A stretch of 64,000 nt of DNA. It comes from Candidatus Zixiibacteriota bacterium (GTDB lineage: Bacteria; Zixibacteria; MSB-5A5; WJJR01). The translations under genes were made by a program, and so were the position numbers. How positions within the stretch are numbered: the stretch's first letter is position 1; each line of letters begins with the position of its first letter. This document shows, in pieces, positions 18,125 through 27,444 of the stretch. The stretch lies in assembly GCA_036397555.1 (NCBI GenBank), contig DASWIS010000029.1, forward strand, positions 21,522 through 85,521. The letters are read 5' to 3'. The notes beneath the pieces were generated by a model. That model was given only the letters and a program-made list of their open reading frames with translations. It was not told the origin of the DNA and did no database searches.

Positions 18125-18607
18125 ATGTCCGTCTCCGAGACGATCGAAGGCCGGCTCGATGCCCGCGATCTGCGGTTCGGGATCGTGGTATCGCGGTTCA
18201 ACAGCGTCGTCACCGACCAGCTCCTGTCGGGCGCGCTCGACACGCTGCGACGCCACGGGGCGGCCGAATCGGCGATTGTGGTCGTCAAGGTCCCCGGTGC
18301 GTTCGAATTACCGGGTGTCGTTCGACGCATCAGCCAGATCGCCGGATTCCACGCCGTCATTGCCCTCGGCGCGATCATTCGCGGCGAGACGCCGCACTTC
18401 GATTACATCGCCTCGGCGGTGACAAAGGGCATCGCCGACATCGCGCAGCGCAGTGCGATACCGGTCCTCTATGGCGTGCTGACGACCGACACCGTGCAAC
18501 AAGCGATCGATCGTGCCGGCGGCAAGTCGGGCAATAAGGGAGCCGACGCCGCCGTGGCCGCCATCGAAATGGCCGATGTCCAGCGGCGGCTGACGTCAGT
18601 CTCGTAA
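18125..18607 (+). CDS. ribH: 6,7-dimethyl-8-ribityllumazine synthase
   Basis: 160 residues. It condenses the products of the RibD and RibB branches to lumazine, usually in a 60-mer or pentameric shell. Motifs: FGIVVSRFNSVVTDQLLSGALD, VKVPGAFELPGVVRRI, ALGAIIRGETPHFDYIA (substrate-binding loop), PVLYGVLTTDTVQQAIDRAGGKSGNKGADAA. The histidine of PHFDY is the expected catalytic base. AGGAG sits upstream of the ATG at 18125, across the ribBA stop. It completes a full riboflavin pathway in one operon. Confidence 0.97.
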   Translation: MSVSETIEGRLDARDLRFGIVVSRFNSVVTDQLLSGALDTLRRHGAAESAIVVVKVPGAFELPGVVRRISQIAGFHAVIALGAIIRGETPHFDYIASAVTKGIADIAQRSAIPVLYGVLTTDTVQQAIDRAGGKSGNKGADAAVAAIEMADVQRRLTSVS

Positions 18608-18723
18608 GTCGCCTCCGCGCACTGTCGCATTCGATTCACCGTCATCGCAGGGATAAGAGCTTTACTGCCCCTAAGGGCCGGAGTACATTCTGCCCGGTCG
18701 ATTGTGCGACCGCGAGAGAGACG

Positions 18724-19176
18724 ATGAGCCGACGGCGTCAAGCGCGGGAATTGGTGTTGGGGTGTCTCTACGCCCATCACACAACTGCGTCCGATCCGCA
18801 GGACATTTTTGCCGATCAATCGCGACGCGTGACCTACGACGCACAGACGCTGGCGTACGCCGATCGTGTGTTCCGCGCGGCGATCGCGCGCGCCGACGAA
18901 ATCGATCGCCTCGTGCGCGACAGCGCCGCGCATTGGGACTTCGCCCGCATCGGCTCGATTGAAAAGAATATCCTGCGTGCGGCCATCGCCGAGTTGCAGG
19001 CCTGCCCGGAGACACCGATGCCCGTCATCATCGACGAGGCCGTGTCGCTCGCGCAGGAATACGGCGGCGCGGATTCCGGCGCGTTCGTGAACGGCGTTCT
19101 CGATGCCGTGTACAAGAGAATCAGTCAGGAAGAGGAATCGTCGAGCGTCAAACCCGACAAGACCGACCCAACATGA
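18724..19176 (+). CDS. nusB: Transcription antitermination factor NusB
   Basis: 150 residues, all-helical, typical NusB length. It begins MSRRRQARELVLGCLYAHH and contains WDFARIGSIEKNILRAAIAEL and PVIIDEAVSLAQEYGGADSGAFVNGVLDAV, the strongly conserved C-terminal half. NusB with NusE (S10) loads on boxA RNA to favour processive rRNA transcription. The association ribH-nusB is common in bacteria. The stop overlaps the ATG of the next gene (ATGA), so translation of the two may be coupled. The C-terminal 18 residues are a charged tail. Confidence 0.95.
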   Translation: MSRRRQARELVLGCLYAHHTTASDPQDIFADQSRRVTYDAQTLAYADRVFRAAIARADEIDRLVRDSAAHWDFARIGSIEKNILRAAIAELQACPETPMPVIIDEAVSLAQEYGGADSGAFVNGVLDAVYKRISQEEESSSVKPDKTDPT

Positions 19177-21836
19177 AATTGCAGTTCGACGAATGGCGCC
19201 ACCGACTGGCGACGGATCCGCTGCTGCCCCTGCTGGGCGGAATTGTCCTGCTGATCACACTGTTCATCTACGGGCGGACCGTGCAGCCGACGGTGCCGTT
19301 CTGGGATTGCGGTGAATTCATTGCCTGCTCACATATCCTCGGCGTGCCACATCCGCCCGGCACGCCGCTTTTTGTTCTGATTGGACGCATCTTCGCCATG
19401 CTGCCACTGGCGGCCGACCCCTCGCTGCGCATCAACCTTTTGTCCTCCATCTCGGGGGCGCTGGCGGCCATGCTGGCCTTCTTCATCCTGTCGCGCATCA
19501 TCACCAAGTGGTTTGCCGACGAATATCCGTCGCGGAATCTCAGCATGGCGCAACGCCTCGCGGTCTACTCCGGATCATTCAGCGGCGCGCTGTTGTTCGC
19601 ATTCGGTGCGACCAACTGGTCCAACAGCGTCGAGGCCGAAGTCTATTCGCTTTCGATGTTCCTGATACTGGCTCTGCTATGGCTGACGCTGCTGTGGGAA
19701 GAGCGCCGCGAGCAGCCCGCCGGCGACCGCTTCCTCATCGCGCTGTCGTTTGTGGCGATGGCATCCATCGGTATTCACATGACCGTCTTTCTGGTGATGC
19801 CGCCGATTTTTCTCGCCGTGGTGCTGCTGTCGCAACGGCTGCGACGTGACTGGCGGTTTTGGGCGACGGGCTTTGTGCTCGCGCTGATCATGCTGGGTGT
19901 TTCTCAGTTTTTCTGGGGCATGGCCATCTGGATCGCCGTGACCGGCTTGATGGCCGGGTATCGCCGCTGGTCGTATGCGGGATGGATTTGGACAGCCGTG
20001 GTCTGGGGGCTCGGTCTGGCGCTGTCCGTCGGGCGGGCGGAGCCGTGGCCGATCTTCCTGGCGGCGTTGATCTGGGGATTGGGAATCATGCCGTGGGTTA
20101 TTCGTTCGGTCGCCTGGGGGCTGCCGTGCGCGATGCTGGTCGCCGGTTTGCTGGGCTATTCGACACACCTGTACATCCCGATCCGCGCGAACCTGAATCC
20201 GACCATCAACGAGAATGATCCGAGATCGTGGACAGCATTCTCCGGGTTTCTGGAGCGCAAGCAATACGGCAGCCAGTCGATGTTCGAGCGTGCGCTCAAA
20301 CGGCGCGGCGAGTGGGCCAATCAACTCGGACAGCACTCGCGCATGGGATTCTGGGGGTTCTTCGACCGACAGTACGGATACAATGACCGCGCGTTCCTGC
20401 CGCTGTTCGTGCTCGGACTGATCGGAACCGGCGTCGCCCTGCGCCGCCGGAAAATCACCGGCCTGTTGCTGCTCGCGCTGCTGTTGATCAGCAGTGTCGG
20501 ACTTGTCTGGTATATGAACTTCGCCGACGGGACCCGTTACAACCCGGCGACCCAGGACGCCTATCTGGAAGTGCGCGACCGGGATTACTTTTTCCTGCCG
20601 GCGTTCATGCTCTTCGGCATGGCCGTCGGTCTGGGCGGCGCGGCCGTCGTGCGCTGGCTCGGCGGCGCGACACGGTCGGTGGTCCTGCCGGCGCTGGGCG
20701 CGCTGCTGGTTGCGGTGATGCCGTTGCGCACCATTCAGGCCAACTACTTCGCCTGCGACCGCTCGAACAACTACATCCCCTACGATTACGCGCACAATAT
20801 CCTTGCCTCGGCCGATTCGTCGGCCGTGCTGTTTACCAACGGCGACAATGACACGTTTCCCGTGTGGTGCCTGCAGACCGTCTACGGCGTCCGGACCGAT
20901 GTCCGCATCGTCAATCTGAGTCTCGCCAACACCCATTGGTACATCAAACAGTTGAAAGACTTCCATGATGTCCCGATCGATCTGACCGACGAACAAATCG
21001 ATCGGCTCGTGCACTACCGCGATCCCGACGGCACGCTGCATCGGATTCAGGATCAGATGATCGACGTCATCCTCTCGTCGAACCGCGGCAAATACCCGAT
21101 CAATTTCTCCGTGACCGTGACGCCCGCCAACCGCAAGTTTCGCAACCAGTCGATCGAGGAGCATCTGAGAATGGTCGGAATGGCGTATCGGCTGGTTCCC
21201 GAATCCGGCAGTCAATCAGTCGACGTCGATCTGCTCGCTCACCGACTCCTCAACGTCTACCAATTCCGTGGCATCGATGATCCGTCGGTCTATAAAGACG
21301 AGACGTCGGGGCGGATGGTGCAAAACTACATTTCCGGCTTCTTCATGGTGGCGGATAGTCTGCGCCGCGGCGGCGATCTGGAAGGTTCCGTCGAGATGAT
21401 GCGGCACGCGATCCGTCTCTTCGAGCATCAATGGGAGCCGTATGTTTATTTGTCGCAGCTCTACACCGATTTGCGGGACAGCAGCGGGCTGGATCAACTG
21501 CTGACGGCGGCTCTGGGCAGCGTCGATGACGAAGTGCGCGTCCGCCTCAACATCGCCTATGCATTTCGTCGCATGCAAGAGCACACGCGCGCCGAAGCGA
21601 TCATGACCGATACGTATTCGGAATACCCCGATGATGAGTCGGCATTCCGGGCGTTGGCGCAATTCTATTACGACAATCAACGTTTCGATACGCTCCTGGG
21701 AATTATCGAGGGCTGGATGGCGTCCAATCCGGCCGATTCGGCGACGCAGGAGCTCTATGCGCGGGCGCAGGATGTGGCCAACGAGCGCGCGGCCCGGGGC
21801 GTCCAGACGCCGCCGCCGGACACATTGCTGCCGTAG
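19173..21836 (+). CDS. DUF2723 (TMEM260-like) multi-pass membrane protein with C-terminal repeat region
   Basis: 887 residues. The N-terminal hallmark of DUF2723 is present: a TM helix followed by PTVPFWDCGEFIACSHILGVPHPPGTPLF. About a dozen TM segments run to residue 540. A soluble region of about 330 residues follows, helical and TPR-like near the end (RVRLNIAYAFRRMQEHTRAEAIM, AFRALAQFYYDNQRFDTLLGIIEGW). DUF2723 proteins are GT-C-type glycosyltransferase relatives; human TMEM260 is an O-mannosyltransferase. Transfer of a sugar from a lipid carrier to exported protein is a reasonable inference but not shown here. It is the first gene of the envelope-glycan cluster and overlaps nusB by four bases. 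Confidence 0.88.
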   Translation: MKLQFDEWRHRLATDPLLPLLGGIVLLITLFIYGRTVQPTVPFWDCGEFIACSHILGVPHPPGTPLFVLIGRIFAMLPLAADPSLRINLLSSISGALAAMLAFFILSRIITKWFADEYPSRNLSMAQRLAVYSGSFSGALLFAFGATNWSNSVEAEVYSLSMFLILALLWLTLLWEERREQPAGDRFLIALSFVAMASIGIHMTVFLVMPPIFLAVVLLSQRLRRDWRFWATGFVLALIMLGVSQFFWGMAIWIAVTGLMAGYRRWSYAGWIWTAVVWGLGLALSVGRAEPWPIFLAALIWGLGIMPWVIRSVAWGLPCAMLVAGLLGYSTHLYIPIRANLNPTINENDPRSWTAFSGFLERKQYGSQSMFERALKRRGEWANQLGQHSRMGFWGFFDRQYGYNDRAFLPLFVLGLIGTGVALRRRKITGLLLLALLLISSVGLVWYMNFADGTRYNPATQDAYLEVRDRDYFFLPAFMLFGMAVGLGGAAVVRWLGGATRSVVLPALGALLVAVMPLRTIQANYFACDRSNNYIPYDYAHNILASADSSAVLFTNGDNDTFPVWCLQTVYGVRTDVRIVNLSLANTHWYIKQLKDFHDVPIDLTDEQIDRLVHYRDPDGTLHRIQDQMIDVILSSNRGKYPINFSVTVTPANRKFRNQSIEEHLRMVGMAYRLVPESGSQSVDVDLLAHRLLNVYQFRGIDDPSVYKDETSGRMVQNYISGFFMVADSLRRGGDLEGSVEMMRHAIRLFEHQWEPYVYLSQLYTDLRDSSGLDQLLTAALGSVDDEVRVRLNIAYAFRRMQEHTRAEAIMTDTYSEYPDDESAFRALAQFYYDNQRFDTLLGIIEGWMASNPADSATQELYARAQDVANERAARGVQTPPPDTLLP

Positions 21837-21883
21837 CGCCCGGGCGCCGCGCCGAGGCGAATCCGGTCGCCGTGGGATGACTG

Positions 21884-23035
21884 TTGCGCATTCTCGCGCT
21901 CAACTGGCAAGACCGCAAGCACCCGCTCGCCGGCGGCGCCGAAGTCCATCTGCACGAAATCCTGTCCCGGCTGGGACACGCGGGTCACGACATTGTTCTG
22001 TTGTGTTCGCGGTTTGCCGGTGCTCCGCCGGAGGAGAGGTATGACCGCATGCGCGTCGTGCGCGTGGGCGGACGCAACACTTTCAATTGGACGGTCCCCG
22101 GAGCCGCCCGCCGTCTCCTGAAACAACAGCGATTCGACGTCGTCATCGACGACATCAACAAGATTCCCTTCTTCTCAAAACGGTTTGCCACGGCGCCGGT
22201 GCTGGGCATCGTGCACCATCTGTTCGGGACCGCGATTTACCGCGAAGTCAACCCGCTGGCCGCGTCCTATGTTTATTTCATGGAATCGCTGGTGCCGCGC
22301 CGTTATCGTGACGTGCCCATGATGGTCGTTTCCGAATCGACGCGCGATGATCTGGTGCGGCGCGGGATGAACGCCGCGATGATCCGCGTCGTTCACAACG
22401 GCATCGACCACACGCGCTACCGGCCCGATGCCGCCGTCGCGAAGAGCCCGACGCCGATGTTGTCGTATCTGGGGCGGATCAAGCGTTACAAGTCCATCGA
22501 CCATCTGTTCAGCGCCGCGTCGCTGCTGCGCGACCGGTTTCCGGGGCTGTCCATCCACATCATCGGCGCCGGCGATGATATGCCGCGCCTGCAGTCTGTG
22601 GCGCGGCATACCGCGATGGACAATTGCGTCACGTTCCACGGTTTTCTCGACGCCGAGGAGAAGATTCGCCTGATCCGGCGGTCGTGGGCGGTCGTCTGCC
22701 CGTCGTTGAAAGAAGGATGGGGCCTGACCAACATCGAGGCGAACGTGTGCGGAACGCCGGTGGTGTGCGCCGACGTCCCCGGCCTGCGCGACTCCGTCCG
22801 CGCCGGAGAAACCGGACTGCTGTATCCCTATGGCGACATCGCGTCGTTGACCGACCGGCTTGGGTTGATCTTAAGCGACGCGGCATTGCGCGATCGCCTC
22901 GCCACGGGGGCGTTGGAGTGGGCCGCGCGTTTCAACTGGGACGCGGCCGCCCGCGACACCGAGGAGATCCTGCAAGCGGTCGCGGCCGGCACAACGCAGA
23001 TCGCTCTCAAACGGGAGACGGTCCGTGCGGCGTAA
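21884..23035 (+). CDS. Glycosyltransferase family 4 (GT-B fold)
   Basis: 383 residues from a TTG at 21884. The N-terminal half (MRILALNWQDRKHPLAGGAEVHLHEILSRLGHAGHDIVLLCSRF) has the GT4 acceptor-domain pattern with the glycine-rich loop GGAEV. The C-terminal half has the donor site: SYLGRIKRYKSIDHL, the E-x7-E-type motif region CPSLKEGWGLTNIEANVCGTPVVC, and a final DAAARDTEEIL helix. It transfers a nucleotide-activated sugar, probably on the cytoplasmic face to a lipid-linked glycan. Donor and acceptor cannot be told from sequence. Its stop overlaps the start of the flippase-like gene. Confidence 0.93.
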   Translation: MRILALNWQDRKHPLAGGAEVHLHEILSRLGHAGHDIVLLCSRFAGAPPEERYDRMRVVRVGGRNTFNWTVPGAARRLLKQQRFDVVIDDINKIPFFSKRFATAPVLGIVHHLFGTAIYREVNPLAASYVYFMESLVPRRYRDVPMMVVSESTRDDLVRRGMNAAMIRVVHNGIDHTRYRPDAAVAKSPTPMLSYLGRIKRYKSIDHLFSAASLLRDRFPGLSIHIIGAGDDMPRLQSVARHTAMDNCVTFHGFLDAEEKIRLIRRSWAVVCPSLKEGWGLTNIEANVCGTPVVCADVPGLRDSVRAGETGLLYPYGDIASLTDRLGLILSDAALRDRLATGALEWAARFNWDAAARDTEEILQAVAAGTTQIALKRETVRAA

Positions 23036-24044
23036 GGCGATCATCGGGATTCTGATCAGCGCCGTCTTTCTCTATCTGGCGCTGCGCAAGGTGGAATGGA
23101 GCGAGTTGGTCACGGTGCTGCGCGGCGCTCAGTGGTGGTGGCTGGCGGCCTACGTTGTCTCCGCCGTAGCGCTCATGCGCCTGCGCGCCTGGCGCTGGAT
23201 GCTGATCCTGCGCCCGATCGGCACGATCCCCTTTGCCCGAGTCTATGCCTCGACGATGATCGGTTTCATGGCCAACAACGTGCTGCCGGCGCGGCTGGGC
23301 GAAATCGCGCGCGCCGTGTCGCTGGGCATCAAAACGGGCGTGTCGCGTTCGGCGGCGCTGGCGACCATCATCGTCGAACGCATCTATGATTCGTTCACGC
23401 TGCTGATATTCCTCTGGCTGGTGCTGACCTTCTTCTCGCGCACATCGACGCTGTCGGAGTACGGATACATACGCAAGATCGGCTGGATCTTTCTGGTCAT
23501 CAATATCGCGCTGGTCGGCATTCTCGTGTTCATTCAATTGCGCAACGAGATCGCTGTCCGTTGGATCAGCAATCTCACGAAGCGACTCTTCAAGCGCGCC
23601 GAGGGTGTGGCCGGCGACATCACCGCCAAGTTTGCCCGTGGCTTGACCATCCATCACGATCTGCCCACGACCGCCGGCGTCATCAGTTCGTCGCTGCTGC
23701 TGTGGTTTCTGCTGGGTGCGTCCAATTATCTCGTGTTTCTCTCCCTGGGATTCGGCCATCTCCCGTTGGAGGCGTCGTTCGTCGTGCTCGTCGTCGTCTC
23801 GCTGATGATCTCGGTGCCGGCATCGCCGGGATTTGTCGGCGTGTTTCACTGGGCGGTCCAAATCTCCCTGAAGCTGTATGGGCTCAATGACACACAGGCG
23901 GTGGCCGTGGCGATTCTGATGCACGCGGGGCAATACATCCCGATCACGCTGGTCGGGTTTTATCACCTGCGGCATGAACACCTCAAGCTGAGCGGCTCCG
24001 GAGAGGCCACGCCGGACATCGCCGGCAGCGCACACACTGTGTGA
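23025..24044 (+). CDS. Flippase-like membrane protein of the YbhN/AglD (UPF0104, LPG-synthase TM) family
   Basis: 339 residues from a GTG at 23025, preceded by GGGAG and overlapping the previous stop by 11 bases. About eight TM helices. Family motifs: LYLALRKVEWSELV, MIGFMANNVLPARLGEIARAVSLG (the PARLGE signature), SRSAALATIIVERIYD and VSLMISVPASPGFVGVFHWAVQISL. Relatives include the transmembrane part of MprF and archaeal AglD; they are linked to lipid or lipid-glycan handling at the membrane. Position among glycosyltransferases suggests it supports export or assembly of the cluster's glycan, which is inference. Confidence 0.9.
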   Translation: MRRKAIIGILISAVFLYLALRKVEWSELVTVLRGAQWWWLAAYVVSAVALMRLRAWRWMLILRPIGTIPFARVYASTMIGFMANNVLPARLGEIARAVSLGIKTGVSRSAALATIIVERIYDSFTLLIFLWLVLTFFSRTSTLSEYGYIRKIGWIFLVINIALVGILVFIQLRNEIAVRWISNLTKRLFKRAEGVAGDITAKFARGLTIHHDLPTTAGVISSSLLLWFLLGASNYLVFLSLGFGHLPLEASFVVLVVVSLMISVPASPGFVGVFHWAVQISLKLYGLNDTQAVAVAILMHAGQYIPITLVGFYHLRHEHLKLSGSGEATPDIAGSAHTV

Positions 24045-24045
24045 C

Positions 24046-26280
24046 ATGCCATTGCCACGACGTCCGTTTTGGCCGCCTTCCGTCACTGGGAGTCTTCGAC
24101 GGATCGAGCCCGCGTTGCTGGTCTTTGCCTTCGCCCTCAGCGTCCGGCTGGTTTATTTCCTGCTAATCGATCAGCCGCCGGTGTTTTTCGACGCACGTCG
24201 CTACGTGTCGGTCGGCCTGGCCGGGCCCCTGGTCCTGACCAATCCCCGTCTGTTTATCGACTCGACCGCCGCGCGCGGACTTCAATTCGATCTCCTCTAC
24301 GATGACCTGATCGACGACGAGGATGTCGCGTGGTACCCATACAAGCCGCCCACGTTTTACGGCGCCTTCGACGACGTGTTCTTCAGCGGCCCGATCTATC
24401 CCGCACTCCTGGGCGCTGTATTTCGAATCGCCCCCCGATACGACTTCTGGGTTGTCCGCATCGTGCAGGCCCTCCTCGATGCGGCCACGGCGGCGATCCT
24501 GTTTTTGCTCATGGCGAAACTGATGTCGCCGGTCGGCGGCTGGCTGTCGGGGCTCGGCTGGTCGCTTTATGGCCCGGCGATTTTCCGGACCGGAGAATTG
24601 GTGACCGAAACTCTGTCCGTCTTCTTCGCCGTCGCGATGGTCGCTGCCATGGTCAAAGCGCACGGTTCCCGACGCGTGAAGTGGCTGTTGCTGGCCGGAT
24701 TCCTCTATGGACTGCTGGCGATGACCAAGGCGTCGGCGATCGGATTGATTGTCCCGCTGTTGGGCGTGTGGCTCTGGATTCTGCGCCGGGAGTGGCGCTG
24801 GGGGATGCTCAGCGCGACGGTAACCGGCGCGGCCGCATTGCTGACCTTGCTGCCGTGGGCCGTCCTTGTCAATGTCCGCTACGAACGGTTCGGCCTGCGC
24901 GATCCCGCCTATGGCGTCGGCAACTTCCGCGTCGCCAACACATTGGACGCACAGGGCGCCAATCTCGACTTGTTCCCGGTGGACTTCTGGACGCGGCCGA
25001 TTCTCCACGACATGATGGAGCGCCCACTGGCCTATGGGCATCTGTACCTGACAAAGTTCCTGCGGGTCTGGAACAGAGCATCCGATGACTACCGCCGTGG
25101 TTTCCCGTTCGGCATCGCCGGCGTGCAGTGGTACCATCATGGAGTGGTCATCTTCGCGATGATCGGACTGATTGCCTGGCCGCGACGCGCCGGGCCGCTG
25201 GCATGGCTCCCGGTATCGGTGATCGCGTACTTCGTGCTGCTTCATCTCGTCATGCACGCGGTATCGCGCTACAATCTCGTGGCGATGCCGTTCGTCATCG
25301 GCGCCGCCGCGATGGGCGTTATGTGGATGCATGAATCCTTCGGCGCACACGCCGCTGGGAAGTGGGCGGCGGCGGCAGCCATCTTCGCCGGCGTCGGCGG
25401 GGGGCTCTCGCTGCTGAATCCGGCGCTGTGGCTCTCAGTGGGAATCTTGTCGCCCGCCGCTGCCGTGATGGCGTATTGGATCGGAGGCGTGGCGTTGGTT
25501 GCCGGCGGTGTCGGGGCGTGCGTGCGTCTGCTCGATGCGTCCGCTCCCTCCCGGACCGCCGCCGCGATCACGGTCGGGAGTGTCGTCGCGATCCTTTATC
25601 TGGTGACAACAGTTCCGCGCGACGGGCATGCCGAATGGTCGGTGGGCCTGGACAATCCCGAGGTGTCGGCGCGCCGGACGATCCTCTGTCCCGACGATAT
25701 CGACACGGCCGACGTCCTGAAGGGACTCGCGCTGATGGACATCGTGGCGGACGATTATTCCACCTGCGAGGTGCTCGTGAGGATCGGTGATCTCGGACTG
25801 ATTGTCTCCGTCGACAATCTCGTTGACACGGTGTCATTCTACAGCAAGCGGTCGTATGAGCCGTTTCTGGACGTTTATGGAGATCGTCGCTGCGACGTGC
25901 GCAGTTGGTCGCAGATCTTGATTCCGAAGGAAGTCATGGAGACGCTGATTTCGGGCAGGGAGATCGAGCTGTCGGTGAGCGTGACGCCGACTCCGCCGCG
26001 TCCCGGGGGCGTACGGCTTTATGGCGCCATGCCGACTGACGACCCCCGCCGCTGGTCGGGGCCGGGTTTTACATATACCGCGGTCGAACGCCTGCATGAG
26101 GGCATGGACCCGCGTCTCTGGGACGATCTCGCGCTGAAATCGGCGTCATCGCGCAGCGAGTTGCTCGATCACGATGTCCCGTCCGGCGACGATCTGTCAT
26201 TCGATGTCGGCCGCCAGGTGGGGCAGTACAACCTGTTGATCGCGCTCTTGATGTCCGATAACACCTGGCATTACTATTAG
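24046..26280 (+). CDS. GT39-like (dolichyl-phosphate-mannose protein mannosyltransferase fold) membrane protein
   Basis: 744 residues. The first 500 or so contain about eleven TM helices. The first luminal loop has VFFDARRYVSVGLAGP and FSGPIYPALLGAVFRI, where acidic residues after TM1 are expected in GT-C enzymes. A conserved-looking segment reads ELVTETLSVFFAVAMVAAM and another AMTKASAIGLIVPLLGVWLWI. The last 220 residues are soluble and probably extracytoplasmic. GT-C enzymes take sugar from a polyprenyl-phosphate carrier; acceptor unknown. It starts two bases after the flippase gene, so the cluster is probably a single transcript. Confidence 0.8.
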   Translation: MPLPRRPFWPPSVTGSLRRIEPALLVFAFALSVRLVYFLLIDQPPVFFDARRYVSVGLAGPLVLTNPRLFIDSTAARGLQFDLLYDDLIDDEDVAWYPYKPPTFYGAFDDVFFSGPIYPALLGAVFRIAPRYDFWVVRIVQALLDAATAAILFLLMAKLMSPVGGWLSGLGWSLYGPAIFRTGELVTETLSVFFAVAMVAAMVKAHGSRRVKWLLLAGFLYGLLAMTKASAIGLIVPLLGVWLWILRREWRWGMLSATVTGAAALLTLLPWAVLVNVRYERFGLRDPAYGVGNFRVANTLDAQGANLDLFPVDFWTRPILHDMMERPLAYGHLYLTKFLRVWNRASDDYRRGFPFGIAGVQWYHHGVVIFAMIGLIAWPRRAGPLAWLPVSVIAYFVLLHLVMHAVSRYNLVAMPFVIGAAAMGVMWMHESFGAHAAGKWAAAAAIFAGVGGGLSLLNPALWLSVGILSPAAAVMAYWIGGVALVAGGVGACVRLLDASAPSRTAAAITVGSVVAILYLVTTVPRDGHAEWSVGLDNPEVSARRTILCPDDIDTADVLKGLALMDIVADDYSTCEVLVRIGDLGLIVSVDNLVDTVSFYSKRSYEPFLDVYGDRRCDVRSWSQILIPKEVMETLISGREIELSVSVTPTPPRPGGVRLYGAMPTDDPRRWSGPGFTYTAVERLHEGMDPRLWDDLALKSASSRSELLDHDVPSGDDLSFDVGRQVGQYNLLIALLMSDNTWHYY

Positions 26281-27320
26281 TGCCCATGACTGCTGCGGCC
26301 GCCCATTCTGATCCGGTTCGCGTCGGTGTGATCGGCGCCGGATACTGGGGACCGAATCTCATCCGCAACGTCAGCATCAACCCGCGGGCCGTCCTGACCG
26401 CAGTCGCCGACAGCAAGCCGGAGCGGCGCGATTTTGTCGCGGTGCGCTACCCGGGGTGTCGGATCTACGACGACGCGAAAAAGCTGATCGCCGCCGACGA
26501 CATCGACGCCGTGATCATCGCCACTCCGGTCAACACGCACTTCGCGCTGGCGAAGGCAGCGCTCGAGTCCGGCAAACATGTGCTGCTGGAAAAACCGATG
26601 TGCGCCTCGGTCGCCGAATGCGACGACCTGATCGCGCTGGCCACCGGACGCGGTTTGACCCTCATGGTGGATCACACGTTTCTGTACACGGGAGCCGTGC
26701 GGCGCATTCTCGAATTGGTCGATGCGGGGGAATTGGGGGAGATTCTCTATTTCGATTCGGTCCGCGTCAATCTGGGGCTGTTCCAGCACGACGTCAACGT
26801 GCTCTGGGACCTGGCGCCGCACGACTTGTCGATCATGGACGCCATCGTCAAGAAGCCGGCCGTCTCGGTCGCCGCACAGGGACGCGCCCACTTTGATCGC
26901 CAGATTGAAGATATTGCCTATCTGACCGTGACATTCGCAGGCGATGCCATTGCGCACTTCCATGTGAACTGGCTGGCGCCGGTCAAGGTGCGTCACATGC
27001 TGATCGGCGGCGCAAAGAAGATGATTTTCTTCGACGACAACGAACCGTCGGAGAAGGTGAAGGTCTACGACAAGGGTGTGCAAATGCCCACCGACGTCGA
27101 AGAAGTCCACCGCGCGCTGGTCCAATACCGCATCGGCGACATGCATGCCCCGCACATCGACGGGACCGAGGCGCTCACGCTCGTCACCAATGAATTCATT
27201 GGCGCCATCCGCGACAAACGCCCGCCGCGCAGCGATGCCGAGTCGGGCCGCCGCGTCGTTTCGATCCTCGAGGCAGCCGACCGGTCGCTGAAGCAGGGCG
27301 GCGCGCCGGTTCCCCTGTAA
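26280..27320 (+). CDS. Gfo/Idh/MocA-family NAD(P)-dependent sugar dehydrogenase
   Basis: 346 residues from a GTG at 26280 that overlaps the previous stop; an ATG two codons on (26286) is equally possible. The Rossmann motif GVIGAGYWGPNLIRN is the signature of the UDP-sugar 3-dehydrogenase branch (WbpB/WlbA type). The family motif is VLLEKPMCASVAECD with the EKP lysine, followed by DHTFLYTGAVRRI and LFQHDVNVLWDLAPHDLSIMD, whose histidine is the usual catalytic base. It probably oxidises a nucleotide sugar for synthesis of an amino- or keto-sugar used by the preceding glycosyltransferases. The exact substrate is not determined. Confidence 0.9.
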   Translation: MPMTAAAAHSDPVRVGVIGAGYWGPNLIRNVSINPRAVLTAVADSKPERRDFVAVRYPGCRIYDDAKKLIAADDIDAVIIATPVNTHFALAKAALESGKHVLLEKPMCASVAECDDLIALATGRGLTLMVDHTFLYTGAVRRILELVDAGELGEILYFDSVRVNLGLFQHDVNVLWDLAPHDLSIMDAIVKKPAVSVAAQGRAHFDRQIEDIAYLTVTFAGDAIAHFHVNWLAPVKVRHMLIGGAKKMIFFDDNEPSEKVKVYDKGVQMPTDVEEVHRALVQYRIGDMHAPHIDGTEALTLVTNEFIGAIRDKRPPRSDAESGRRVVSILEAADRSLKQGGAPVPL

Positions 27321-27340
27321 TTTCAACAGCAAACCACGAC

Positions 27341-27349
27341 TTATTCACA
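27341..27349 (+). promoter_or_regulatory. Single DnaA-box match upstream of dnaB
   Basis: TTATTCACA fits the relaxed DnaA-box consensus TTWTNCACA and lies 96 bases before the dnaB start. Only one clear match is present in the 124-base gap, so this is not an origin. It could be chance or a DnaA-responsive site. Confidence 0.3.
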
Positions 27350-27444
27350 TCCTCAAGTCAGTTACCAACAACTTCTCTTCACATCGGAAAGTGATTGGAC
27401 AGCGGCTTCATTGCCGCAGTATGTGATAGTGAAAGAGCAGCTCG

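Noticed and set aside
19677..21215. 512-codon open frame antisense to the DUF2723 gene
   Set aside because: It is a GC-driven shadow. The plus strand encodes the TM pattern and DUF2723 signature.
24163..25350. 395-codon open frame antisense to the GT39-like gene
   Set aside because: It has the same kind of Arg/His/Gln-rich shadow composition, while the plus strand shows coherent TM helices.
27321..27444. Replication origin upstream of dnaB
   Set aside because: There is only one DnaA-box match, no AT-rich unwinding region and no dnaA or dnaN nearby.
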